From an uncultured Roseateles sp. (GTDB lineage Bacteria; Pseudomonadota; Gammaproteobacteria; Burkholderiales; Burkholderiaceae), in NCBI GenBank assembly GCA_946480605.1, contig CAMLKW010000023.1, positions 1 through 29,743 of the forward strand: a stretch of 29,743 nt of DNA. The letters run 5' to 3'. Positions 1 through 7,299 of the stretch are shown here, one piece after another. Position 1 is the stretch's first letter; each line of letters starts with the position of its first letter. The notes beneath the pieces were generated by a model. It was not told the DNA's origin and did no database searches. It saw nothing but the letters and a program-made list of their open reading frames with translations. The translations under genes were made by a program, and so were the position numbers.

Positions 1-7
1 GACTTCC

Positions 8-820
8 ATGAACTCGTGCAATGGCCAGGGCTCCTGCTGCGCGACACCGCCCGACACCACGCCCGCAGGCCGTCATGCCGTCGCCGAAGCCTGGCTAGCC
101 CGCGTGGCGCACGAGATGCGCACCCCGCTCAACGCCATCCTGGGCTACGCGCAGCTGCTGCAGATCGACAGCCCGCCTGACACGCCCCAGGCTCAGGCGG
201 CGCAGATGATCCGCTCGGCCGGCCAGCACCTGCTGGGGCTGGCCACGGACCTGCTGGACCACAACAGCCTGCAGGCCGGGCGTTTCGTCCTGCACCAGCA
301 GGCGTTTCCGCTGCCGCGCTTGCTGGACGACGTGGCCGACATGGTCCGCATCGCGGCGCGGAGCAAGGGCTTGTCGTTCCACTGCGCCGCGGCCGCGGCC
401 TTGCCGCCGTGCGTGATCGGTGACGAATCGCGCCTGCGCCAGGTGCTGCTGAACCTGCTGGCCAACGCGGTGAAATTCACGCGTCACGGCGTCATAACTC
501 TCGATGTGCGCGGCCGCGCCCTGCACGACGCACGCTGGCTGCTGCGCTTCGAGGTGGGTGACACGGGCGTCGGCATCGCCGCCGAGGACTTGGATCGCCT
601 CTTCCTGCCCTACGTGCGCCTGCCTGCCACGTCGAGCGCGGCCGGCACCGGCCTGGGTCTCTCGATCAGCCGGGAACTGGTACGCGCCATGGGCTCGGAC
701 ATCGAGGTGTCGAGCCGGCTCGGAGGGGGCGCGTGCTTCGCCTTCGCCCTCGACATCGAGGTGCCCGCAGGCGATGGCGCCGCGCCGGCCGGCCCCTGCC
801 ACCCGCCGCAGGCCACCTGA
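8..820 (+). CDS. Sensor histidine kinase (HisKA + HATPase_c), possibly 5'-partial
   Basis: Autophosphorylating kinase core of a two-component system. The H-box AHEMRTPLNAILGYAQLL puts the phospho-acceptor histidine at residue 35. The N-box RQVLLNLLANAVKF lies near residue 144, the G1 box DTGVGIAAEDLDRLF near 187 and the G2 box GTGLGLSISREL near 215, so dimerisation/phosphotransfer and ATP-binding domains are both complete. No sensor domain, membrane segment or receiver domain is visible in the 270 residues. The frame is open to the left edge of the window, so the ATG at 8 may be internal and a sensory part could lie upstream; too little upstream sequence is present to judge a ribosome binding site. 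No response regulator is encoded nearby in the window. The family call is firm; the signal, the partner and any link to the polysaccharide locus are unknown. Confidence 0.85.
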   Translation: MNSCNGQGSCCATPPDTTPAGRHAVAEAWLARVAHEMRTPLNAILGYAQLLQIDSPPDTPQAQAAQMIRSAGQHLLGLATDLLDHNSLQAGRFVLHQQAFPLPRLLDDVADMVRIAARSKGLSFHCAAAAALPPCVIGDESRLRQVLLNLLANAVKFTRHGVITLDVRGRALHDARWLLRFEVGDTGVGIAAEDLDRLFLPYVRLPATSSAAGTGLGLSISRELVRAMGSDIEVSSRLGGGACFAFALDIEVPAGDGAAPAGPCHPPQAT

Positions 821-825
821 CCGGA

Positions 826-850
826 GCCCGGCCGGGCCTCTGGCCAGAGG
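826..850. other. Two abutting palindromes after the kinase gene
   Basis: A perfect 12-bp palindrome GCCCGGCCGGGC (826-837) abuts a perfect 14-bp palindrome CCTCTGGCCAGAGG (837-850), starting 6 bp after the kinase stop codon. Either could fold as a hairpin and end or attenuate transcription, but no T-run follows, so a standard intrinsic terminator is not shown. An operator site is the alternative. Confidence 0.35.
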
Positions 851-899
851 GCGATGGTGTAAACACGCGAGGAAAGCCGTCAGGTGCGGCTCTGCGCAG

Positions 900-938
900 C
901 CACTCTCCGTGGCCGCTCTCCGTGGTCGCTCTCAGTGC
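900..938. repeat. Short imperfect 13-bp tandem repeat (3 units)
   Basis: Three consecutive 13-bp units, CCACTCTCCGTGG (900-912), CCGCTCTCCGTGG (913-925) and TCGCTCTCAGTGC (926-938). The first two differ at one position and the third is more diverged. The last unit runs into the 3' end of the decayed gene read on the - strand. It looks like local slippage in degenerating sequence; no function is evident. Confidence 0.45.
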
Positions 939-1245
939 GGCGCACGGCCCAGGATCGCGATGACCTTGTCGCGCCGCGCTTCCCAGTGGGCACGCTCCCT
1001 GCGGCGGCACGCCAGTCTGCTGCTGCCGTTCCTGCACCTTGTGGTAGTAGGCACGCAGCGGGCCGCACTGCTCATGCTCGGGCTTGCGGCGGCCTGAGAG
1101 AAATTCCTGGCACAGCCCTTCCTGCTGCTGCAGCGCGGCGAGCATGAGGCACTTCTGCGCCTCTGTGTCGACGGTGAGCAGGCCGTGCTCGTTCAGGTGA
1201 CAGTGGGCGTAGGCTAGCTTGGCTAGCTCCTGGAACGCGCGACAG
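932..1245 (-). pseudogene. Frameshifted, 5'-truncated remnant of an unknown helical protein
   Basis: Read on the - strand, one frame gives a natural-looking, Gln/Leu-rich helical sequence from about 1245 to 1017 (for example FQELAKLAYAHCHLNEHG, then LMLAALQQQEGLCQEFL and YYHKVQERQQQ). After an apparent extra A near 1016 the sense continues in another frame as LACRRRERAHWEARRD and KVIAILGRAPH, to a TGA at 934-932. Restoring one base would make a continuous C-terminal part of a protein. No suitable start is seen before the reading runs into the neighbouring regulator remnant, so the 5' end also seems lost. An ATG at 1145 is in frame but would cut off the best-looking part. I do not recognise the family. 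Two lesions argue for a pseudogene; a sequencing indel could explain the frameshift but not the missing 5' end. Confidence 0.45.
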
Positions 1246-1540
1246 CGCCGGCTGCGGCCAGCGGCGCCAGCGTGGCGCGCAGCCGCTCGCGCGCATCGGC
1301 CTGCCCGGCAATCGACGGGCCCAAGGCGACCTCGACGGTGCCGATGTGCGCGAGCATCAGCGATTCGGCGCGTTCGAGGTCGCCGGCCGCCAGCACGTCC
1401 ACGATGCGCGCGTGGTCGGCGCAGGACTCGCGTGCATTGCGCCTGCTCCGGTACGGCGCGGCGACCAGCGTGGTGCGGACGGTCAGGTCGCGCAGCATGT
1501 CGGCCAGCATGCGGTGGCCGAGGCGAAGCGGACCCGCCGC
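1223..1540 (-). pseudogene. C-terminal FCD-domain remnant of a GntR-family regulator
   Basis: The - strand reading contains RMLADMLRDLTVRTTLVAA, then SCADHARIVDVLAAGDLERA and SLMLAHIGTVEVAL, ending at a TAG at 1225-1223. This is the pattern of the last helices of an FCD ligand-binding domain, where the aspartate/histidine-rich segment and the 'DALxAGDxxxAxxLMxxHL' helix are typical. Family members are about 220-250 residues with an N-terminal winged helix; here that domain and most of FCD are absent. Upstream of about 1540 the frame stays open into ugd but has no family character. The fragment abuts another broken gene, and CTA codons with duplicated GGCTAGCT sit at the junction. Confident that it is a fragment, less so about the family. 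Confidence 0.55.
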
Positions 1541-1673
1541 CGTGCTACCCTTTTTCGGGCTGCGGCCCCCGTCGTGATAGCGCGCAAACACCACGGCAGT
1601 CGGGGCGGCCGGAACGGCTCGGTAGAACCTCCGCCCGGCAGAACGCGGTCGGACACCTGGAGGCAATGACAGC

Positions 1674-3173
1674 ATGAAGATCACCGTGTTCGGTGCCGGC
1701 TACGTCGGCCTGGTCACCGCGGCCTGCCTGGCGGAGATGGGCAACGGCGTGGTGTGCGTCGACATCGACGCCGATCGGGTCGCGCTGCTGCGTTCGGGCG
1801 GCGTGCCGATCCACGAACCCGGGCTGCAGGCGCTGCTGCGGCGCAACGCGGCCGCCGGCCGCCTCGGCTTCGGCACCGATGCCGCCGCCGCGCTGGCAGA
1901 CGCGGCGGTGGTCTTCATCGCCGTGGACACCCCGGCGGCCAGGGACGGCGCGGCCGACCTGCGCCAGGTGCTGGCCGCCGCCCGCAGCGTCGGCCGCCAC
2001 ATGCAGGGCTACACGGTGGTGGTGAACAAGAGCACGGCGCCCGTAGGCACGGCCGAGCAGGTGGGCACGGCCATCGCGGACGAGCTGCGCCGCCGCGGCC
2101 TGGCGCTGCCGCACGCGGTGGCCTCCAACCCCGAGTTCCTCAAGGAAGGTTCGGCGGTGGACGACTTCATGCGGCCCGAGCGCATCATCATCGGCTGCGA
2201 GGACGAGCAGGCCGCGCAGCGGCTGCAGGCGCTGTATGCGCCATTCGTGCGCCAGCGCGGCCGGCTGTTGATGATGGACGTGCGCAGCGCCGAACTGACG
2301 AAGTACGCGGCCAACGCCATGCTGGCCACGCGCATCAGCTTCATGAACGAGCTGGCCCAGCTGGCCGAAGCGCTGGGGGCCGACATCGAGCAGGTGCGCC
2401 ACGGCATCGGCAGCGACGAGCGCATCGGCCCGCACTTCCTGCACGCAGGCTGCGGCTGGGGTGGGTCGTGCCTGCCCAAGGACGTCCGCGCACTGCTGAA
2501 CGCTGGGTCCGAGGCGGGGCACCCGCTGGCGCTGCTGCAGTCGGCGCTGGTGGTCAACGAGCGCCAGCGCCTGCTGCTGGCCGAACGCGTGCAGATGCGC
2601 TTCGGCAACGACCTGTCGGGCCTCACCTTCGCGCTGTGGGGCCTGGCGTTCAAGCCCGGCACGGACGACCTGCGCGAAGCGCCCAGCCTGACGCTAGTCG
2701 AGGCCTTGTGCGCACGCGGCGCCCGGGTCGCGGCCTACGACCCCGCAGCCATGCCGAGGGCCGCCGCCCTCTGGGCCGGCCGCGCCGACGTCGCGCTGGC
2801 CGGTTCCGCGCTGGCGGCGGCGCAGGACGCGTCGGCGCTGCTGCTGATCACCGAGTGGGACGAGTTCCGCGCCCCGGACTTCCAGGCGCTGCGCGCGGCC
2901 CTGCGTTCGCCGGTGCTGTTCGACGGGCGCAACCTCTGGGACCCCGGACAGCTGAGCGCGCTCGGCTTCGAGCACCACGGCATCGGCCGCGGCGCCAGGG
3001 CTGCCGAGGCGGCCGCGGTGCGGTTCCCGGCCAGCGGTTCCGGCGCCGCATGGCCTGCCGGCGAAACAGCCGACACCTGGGCGGCGCCGCCGGCCGCAGT
3101 CGAGCCGCCCGAAGGGGCTCCGCACCTTCCCGGCACTCAAGCCGGCCGGCGGCCACGCGCCGCCGCGGCATAG
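1674..3173 (+). CDS. ugd: UDP-glucose 6-dehydrogenase
   Basis: Oxidises UDP-glucose to UDP-glucuronate with two NAD+, in the cytoplasm, supplying uronic acid and, through the decarboxylase at 8666-9649, UDP-xylose. The N-terminal Rossmann motif GAGYVG is at residues 7-12. The SNPEFLKEGSAVDDF substrate loop is at 151-165, the conserved Lys210 and Asn214 are in ELTKYAANAML, and the catalytic Cys266 is in GCGWGGSCLPKD. The C-terminal UDP-binding domain follows (FKPGTDDLREAPS). The start at 1674 has a GGAGG about 10 bases upstream (1659-1663) and begins exactly at the Rossmann strand. The protein has 499 residues, while the family usually ends near 440; residues 441-499 are an Ala/Pro/Gly-rich tail of unknown role. 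The last 37 nt overlap the convergent glycosyltransferase gene. It is the only + strand gene in this part of the locus. Confidence 0.95.
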   Translation: MKITVFGAGYVGLVTAACLAEMGNGVVCVDIDADRVALLRSGGVPIHEPGLQALLRRNAAAGRLGFGTDAAAALADAAVVFIAVDTPAARDGAADLRQVLAAARSVGRHMQGYTVVVNKSTAPVGTAEQVGTAIADELRRRGLALPHAVASNPEFLKEGSAVDDFMRPERIIIGCEDEQAAQRLQALYAPFVRQRGRLLMMDVRSAELTKYAANAMLATRISFMNELAQLAEALGADIEQVRHGIGSDERIGPHFLHAGCGWGGSCLPKDVRALLNAGSEAGHPLALLQSALVVNERQRLLLAERVQMRFGNDLSGLTFALWGLAFKPGTDDLREAPSLTLVEALCARGARVAAYDPAAMPRAAALWAGRADVALAGSALAAAQDASALLLITEWDEFRAPDFQALRAALRSPVLFDGRNLWDPGQLSALGFEHHGIGRGARAAEAAAVRFPASGSGAAWPAGETADTWAAPPAAVEPPEGAPHLPGTQAGRRPRAAAA

Positions 3174-4258
3174 ACCGCCCGCAGCGCCGCCCAGCCGGCC
3201 GCCGCGCCGTGCTGCCGCTGGGCGGCGTGCGCCGCCTCGGACGCCTGCGCCTGCCGCACCGCCGGCGGCAGCGCGACCAGCTGCGACAGGGCGATGGCGA
3301 TCGACGCCTCGTCCGGGCCCGGCCAGCGCGCCAGCGGCGCCAGAGGGCGCAGGTCGCGCAGCCCGTCGGTGTCGGTGAAGACGGCGGGCAGGCCGCAGGC
3401 CAGCGCTTCCACCGCGGCGATGCCCAAGCCCTCGCGCAGGGAGGGCATGGCGAAGACGTCGGCGGCATGCAGCACGCCGCGCACGTCGTCGACCGGGCCG
3501 AGGAAGCGCACGCGGCCGCCGGCGCCAAGCCCCGCCGCGCCGGCGCGCTCCTCGGCCTCCAGCGGGCCCGACCCGGCATGCAGCAGCACCACGTCCCGTC
3601 CCTCGCGGGCCAGCCGGGCGACGGCACCGATCAGCGCGCCATGGTTCTTGACGGCAATGCAGGAGCCCACGCAAGCCACCGCGAAGCTGTCCGGATGCAG
3701 GCCGAAGCGCTGGCGTGCAGCGGCACGCTCGGCCCCTGATGGCGGCTGGAACCCCGCCGCGATCCAGGCCGGCACGCAGTGCACGGGGTTGCCGAAGCGC
3801 CGCCGCTCGTTGTCGACCACCGAGGCCGAATGCGCAATGCCGGCCACGCCGAACAGGCCACGCCCCGCGGCGCGCTGCAGCGCACGGCGCCAGCGCAGCG
3901 CGCCTTCGAACGGAAACACCGCATGGAAGCTGCGCACGATGCCGCGCGTGCCGGCTGCGCGGGCCGCGCCTTCGATCCAGAACGACGCGCGCTCGCAGTG
4001 CACGTGCACGAGGTCGAAGCGCTCGCGCCGCAGCAGCGCGGCCACGCGGCGGGGAAAGTCGAGGTCGCGCGTGAACGGCAGGTGGCGCACGGCATAGCCG
4101 GCGGCCTCCAGGCGCGGCGCGAAGGGTCCGGCCTCGGCCTCGCCGGTCGACAGCACGGCCGACCGCAGGCCGTCGGCCGCGGCCAGCGGGCCGGCCACCT
4201 CCAGCATGCGCTCCGCGCCCGAGGGGGCCAGGGTCGCCAGCACGTGAAGCACATGCAT
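3137..4258 (-). CDS. Glycosyltransferase family 4 (GT-B)
   Basis: Predicted retaining glycosyltransferase that adds a sugar from a nucleotide donor to the lipid-linked repeat unit at the inner face of the membrane. The N-terminal domain opens with LHVLATLAPSGAERMLEVA, the glycine-containing loop typical of GT4 enzymes. The donor-binding C-terminal domain has VACVGSCIAVKNHGALI (residues 194-210) and the E-x7-E motif REGLGIAAVEALACGLP with Glu276 and Glu284. At 373 residues it is a full-length GT4 with no membrane segment. It starts at the ATG at 4258, 35 bp downstream of the flippase stop, so the two are probably co-transcribed. Its 3' end overlaps the 3' end of ugd on the other strand. Donor and acceptor cannot be read from the sequence. 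Confidence 0.88.
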   Translation of the reverse strand: MHVLHVLATLAPSGAERMLEVAGPLAAADGLRSAVLSTGEAEAGPFAPRLEAAGYAVRHLPFTRDLDFPRRVAALLRRERFDLVHVHCERASFWIEGAARAAGTRGIVRSFHAVFPFEGALRWRRALQRAAGRGLFGVAGIAHSASVVDNERRRFGNPVHCVPAWIAAGFQPPSGAERAAARQRFGLHPDSFAVACVGSCIAVKNHGALIGAVARLAREGRDVVLLHAGSGPLEAEERAGAAGLGAGGRVRFLGPVDDVRGVLHAADVFAMPSLREGLGIAAVEALACGLPAVFTDTDGLRDLRPLAPLARWPGPDEASIAIALSQLVALPPAVRQAQASEAAHAAQRQHGAAAGWAALRAVYAAAARGRRPA

Positions 4259-4293
4259 GTTCTCAGGCCCCTCGACGCACTCTCAGCGCGCTC

Positions 4294-5844
4294 TCAGCGC
4301 ACCATGAAGCGGGCCAAGCGCGCGGCCACTCCGCCGCGCGCGAGGTCCATGGCCAGCGTGTCGCCCAGCACGCGGCGCACGATCACCTGCCGCAGCTCGC
4401 GCGAGGGATGGAAGGCCAAGGCCAGTGCCAGCGCCAGCGCGCCGGCGGCCACCGCGGCCAGCAGCTGCAGCACGGGCGGCACGGCGGCCGGCGCCAGCGC
4501 CGCCAGCGTGCCGTGCACCGCCAGCGCCACCAGCGGGGCCGGCAGCAGGGCCAGCGCCAGCCGCGCGAGGGCTTGGCCCAGCGACGCACCACAACTGCGC
4601 GCGGCCACCAGCAGCAGCGGCACGAGGGCGATCGCGTCGACGGCCAGCAGCAGGCGCGCCGCCGCTGTCGCGCCGTCAGGCCGGACGGCCGCCAGCGCCG
4701 AGAACAGCAGCACCAGGTAGCCGGCCTGCACCGCGCCGCGCTGGAACAGGTGGCCCGTTCCCTCCAGCAGCGCGCCGCACAGCTGCACCACGCCGCGCGC
4801 CGTCGCCCACAGCGCCAGCCAGAACACCGGACCCACGGCCCCGGACCAGGCGGGCCCCAGGGCCAGCGCCACCAGCGGCCCGGCCGCGGCCGCCATCCCG
4901 GCGGCGATGGCCGCCACCAGGCACGGCACCAGCAGCAGCAGTGCCAGCCAGGACCGCCGCAGCCGTTCCTCGTCCCTCCCGAGACGGCTGAAGGCGGGGA
5001 ACAGCACCTGGCCCAGCGTGCCGTAGAGCATCTCCAGCGGGATCAGCGTCAGCACCAGCGCGCGGTCCCACAGGCCCGCGGCGGCGCTGCCACCCAGCAC
5101 CAGCACGACGAGCGGCAGCGTGTGCAGGCCGGCTGAATCCAGCAGGCGCAGCACCGAAAAGCCCGAAGCCCGCGCCGCCAGCGCGCGCAGCCGCGCCGGC
5201 TCGAAGCGGCGCGGCCACAGCGGATGGCGCACCCGGGCCAGCACCAGCGCCGCCGCCAGCGCCGACTGCACCAGCGTCCCGGCCACCAGGCTCCACGCGC
5301 CGAAGCCGGCGACCGCCAACGGCAGCGCCACCAGGCCCTGGCCCAGCGCCTGCGCCACCAGGCCAATGAGGCCGATGGTGCGGAAGTCGAACTCGCGCCG
5401 CAGCAGCCCCAGGCCGGCCTGCGCGGCGGCGTTCGCCACCAGCGCCAAGGACAGCAGGCGCAGGATCGCCATGCCCTCGGTGCCGAGCCCGGCCAATCCG
5501 GCGAAGGCCGGCGCCAGCAGCCAGACCAGTGCCACGGCCGCCGCATTCGCCGCCAGCACGGCGGCGAACAGCACCGGCGCATCGCGCGTGCGGTCGAAAT
5601 CGGCCTTCTGCGTGGCGGTCTGCGCGATCCCGAGGTCGGACAGGTACTGCAGCAAACGCATCACCCCCGCCGCCGCGGCGACGAGCCCGTAGTCGCCGGG
5701 AACCAGGAAGCGCGCCAGCATCGCCGCCAGCAGGAACTGAAGGCCCACCGACGCCGTGCCCAGGCCGAAGGACCAGCGCAGCGAGCGGCCGATCACCGGC
5801 CCGTCGGGCTGCGGTTGCGCCGCGCTGCGGCTTGCGGCTGGCAT
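4294..5844 (-). CDS. wzx: Wzx-type polysaccharide flippase (MOP/PST superfamily)
   Basis: Integral inner-membrane protein predicted to flip the undecaprenyl-diphosphate-linked repeat unit to the periplasm. It is hydrophobic throughout, with about 12-14 helices. The N-terminal part matches polysaccharide transporters: SLRWSFGLGTASVGLQFLLA, then ARFLVPGDYGLVAAAAGVM, LSDLGIAQTATQK and GLLRREFDFRTIG. The ATG at 5853 directly touches a CAGGAG sequence (5859-5854), so it cannot be well spaced; the ATG at 5844 lies 9 nt from it and is chosen here, giving 516 residues. A glycosyltransferase follows 35 bp downstream on the same strand. The gene is divergent from the 5996 gene, with a 142-150 bp gap that must hold both promoters. 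It is the only flippase in the window, so it most likely serves the whole locus despite being outside the main operon. Confidence 0.88.
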   Translation of the reverse strand: MPAASRSAAQPQPDGPVIGRSLRWSFGLGTASVGLQFLLAAMLARFLVPGDYGLVAAAAGVMRLLQYLSDLGIAQTATQKADFDRTRDAPVLFAAVLAANAAAVALVWLLAPAFAGLAGLGTEGMAILRLLSLALVANAAAQAGLGLLRREFDFRTIGLIGLVAQALGQGLVALPLAVAGFGAWSLVAGTLVQSALAAALVLARVRHPLWPRRFEPARLRALAARASGFSVLRLLDSAGLHTLPLVVLVLGGSAAAGLWDRALVLTLIPLEMLYGTLGQVLFPAFSRLGRDEERLRRSWLALLLLVPCLVAAIAAGMAAAAGPLVALALGPAWSGAVGPVFWLALWATARGVVQLCGALLEGTGHLFQRGAVQAGYLVLLFSALAAVRPDGATAAARLLLAVDAIALVPLLLVAARSCGASLGQALARLALALLPAPLVALAVHGTLAALAPAAVPPVLQLLAAVAAGALALALALAFHPSRELRQVIVRRVLGDTLAMDLARGGVAARLARFMVR

Positions 5845-5853
5845 GCCAGGCAT

Positions 5854-5859
5854 CTCCTG
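5854..5859 (-). promoter_or_regulatory. Shine-Dalgarno deciding the flippase start
   Basis: CAGGAG on the - strand, immediately before the ATG at 5853 (no spacer) and 9 nt before the in-frame ATG at 5844. The spacing favours initiation at 5844. Confidence 0.5.
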
Positions 5860-5995
5860 CGGTGGGTGGTGCGGCGCATTTCACCATCCCGCGCACCGTG
5901 GCCTGGGGCGCCTGTGCACACCGCCCGGCCGGAGCGCGCCCTGTCCGCCACGTGCGCCAGCGCCGCGGCATTGATACCCTGTCGCCTGCCCACCC

Positions 5996-7090
5996 ATGCC
6001 CGACGACACCCCGCCCCGCCCCGCGCCGCCCCAGGAAACGGCCGACGCGCCTGCCGCCGGCGCCTGGCGCGCGCTGCGCGCCCGCGCCGGCCACCTGCGC
6101 GACGCACTGATGCACCGCCACGCGCTGTTGCGCGAGGCGCTGCGGGAATCCGGCGAAGTGATCGCGCCGCGCCGGGCGCGCCTGCGGCGTGCCGCCGCGG
6201 CCGCCGTGCGCCGGCGCGACCTGTCCGCCGCGCTGGCGGTGCTGGAGGGGGATGCCGATTCGGCCTGGCTGGCGTGGCTCGGGCAAGCCTGCCGGCGCGC
6301 CGGGCGCCGGGCCGACGCGGCGCGCCTGCTGGACCGCGCACTGGCGCTGGACCCGCAGCGGGTGGCCGCGTGGCGCGCGCTGGCCACGTGCGGCATCGGG
6401 CAGGCTCCCCCCGGGCTGCTGCCGGCCGCCTTCGTGCACCACCACCTCGGCCTGGGCGACCACATCTTGTGCCATGCGCTGGTCGTCCACCTCGCCGAGC
6501 CACACGAGTCGGTGGGCCTGTTCGTGAAGCGGGCGTACCTCGAATCGGTGCGCTTCATGTACCGCGACGAGCCGCGCCTGCGCTTCTTCGCCGTGCGCGA
6601 CGACCGCGAGGTCGCCGCCTTCCTGCGCGCCTGGCCGCAGCGGCCGTGCATCCGCATCGGCTTCGAGCAACTGGACATCCGCGGCCGGTCCTTCGCCGAA
6701 AGCTTCTACCGCCAAGCCGGGCTCGACTACGCACTGCGCTGGAACAGCGCGGTACGGCGCGATCCGCAGCGCGAGCGCGCGCTGCAGCGCGCGCTCGGCG
6801 GCCCCGCCGGGCCCTACGTCTTCCTGCATGACGACCCGGCCCGCGGCTACGTCATCGATCACCGCCGTCTGCCGCAGGGCCTGCCCATCGTCCGGCCGCG
6901 CCCGGGCCTGACGGACAACATCTTCGACTACGCGCTGGTGATGGAGCGGGCGCAGGAGATCCATTGCATGGACAGCTCCTTCCGCCATGTCGTCGACACG
7001 TTAGGACTGGCCGGGCCGCGGCTGTTCCTGCACCTGTATGCCAAGGGCGTGGACGTGCCCTCGCGCCTGCCCTGGACGGTGCTGGCCTGA
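5996..7090 (+). CDS. Uncharacterised protein: TPR-like N-terminal half, glycosyltransferase-like C-terminal half
   Basis: 364 residues, cytoplasmic by composition (no signal peptide or membrane helix). Residues 25-85 are Arg/Ala-rich helices. Residues 90-132 read as a tetratricopeptide-like hairpin (AWLGQACRRAGRRADAARLL, then DRALALDPQRVAAWRAL). From about 146 the sequence changes to HHHLGLGDHILCHALVVHL, later FLHDDPARGYVIDHR (277-290) and DYALVMERAQEIHCMDSSFR (311-330). The GLGDH start, the HDDxxRG strand and the late IHCxDSSF motif resemble GT-B-like proteins sometimes found in polysaccharide clusters, where a nucleotide-sugar or acceptor role is guessed but not shown. No Shine-Dalgarno is obvious before the ATG at 5996. 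It lies divergent from the flippase and 209 bp before the porin gene. Function unassigned; a glycosyltransferase is my best guess from context. Confidence 0.6.
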   Translation: MPDDTPPRPAPPQETADAPAAGAWRALRARAGHLRDALMHRHALLREALRESGEVIAPRRARLRRAAAAAVRRRDLSAALAVLEGDADSAWLAWLGQACRRAGRRADAARLLDRALALDPQRVAAWRALATCGIGQAPPGLLPAAFVHHHLGLGDHILCHALVVHLAEPHESVGLFVKRAYLESVRFMYRDEPRLRFFAVRDDREVAAFLRAWPQRPCIRIGFEQLDIRGRSFAESFYRQAGLDYALRWNSAVRRDPQRERALQRALGGPAGPYVFLHDDPARGYVIDHRRLPQGLPIVRPRPGLTDNIFDYALVMERAQEIHCMDSSFRHVVDTLGLAGPRLFLHLYAKGVDVPSRLPWTVLA

Positions 7091-7284
7091 AGCGGGCCGA
7101 AACCGCTGCGACCGCCGCAGCCGCGGTACCGAAAAGCCCCTGGCCAGGCCACGCCGGAACGTGGTGAACGAGCGAATCCAAGGCAACTGCCTATGGGGCG
7201 GCAGGCGGCAGCGTGATAGAAGACACGTCGCCGCCGCGCAGGCTCGTCGTGCCGCGCGGCCATGTTGCGCACACTTCACAAGTT

Positions 7285-7290
7285 AGGGGG
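7285..7290 (+). promoter_or_regulatory. Shine-Dalgarno deciding the porin start
   Basis: AGGGGG at 7285-7290 is 9 nt before the ATG at 7300 and only 3 nt before the in-frame ATG at 7294. The signal peptide also begins naturally at 7300. A further in-frame GTG at 7213 would put an unlikely hydrophilic stretch ahead of the signal peptide. Confidence 0.55.
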
Positions 7291-7299
7291 ACCATGCCC

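Noticed and set aside
1754..3739. Long + strand open frame overlapping ugd
   Set aside because: Arg-rich composition typical of an antisense/alternate-frame shadow in GC-rich DNA; ugd motifs occupy the true frame.
4279..4300. Repeat CTCTCAGCGCG next to the flippase stop, considered as a tandem repeat or site
   Set aside because: Only two imperfect copies of about 11 bp, partly inside the flippase coding end; too short to support a function.
7213..7299. GTG start at 7213 (and ATG 7294) for the porin
   Set aside because: The signal peptide and the AGGGGG at 9-nt spacing both fit the ATG at 7300.
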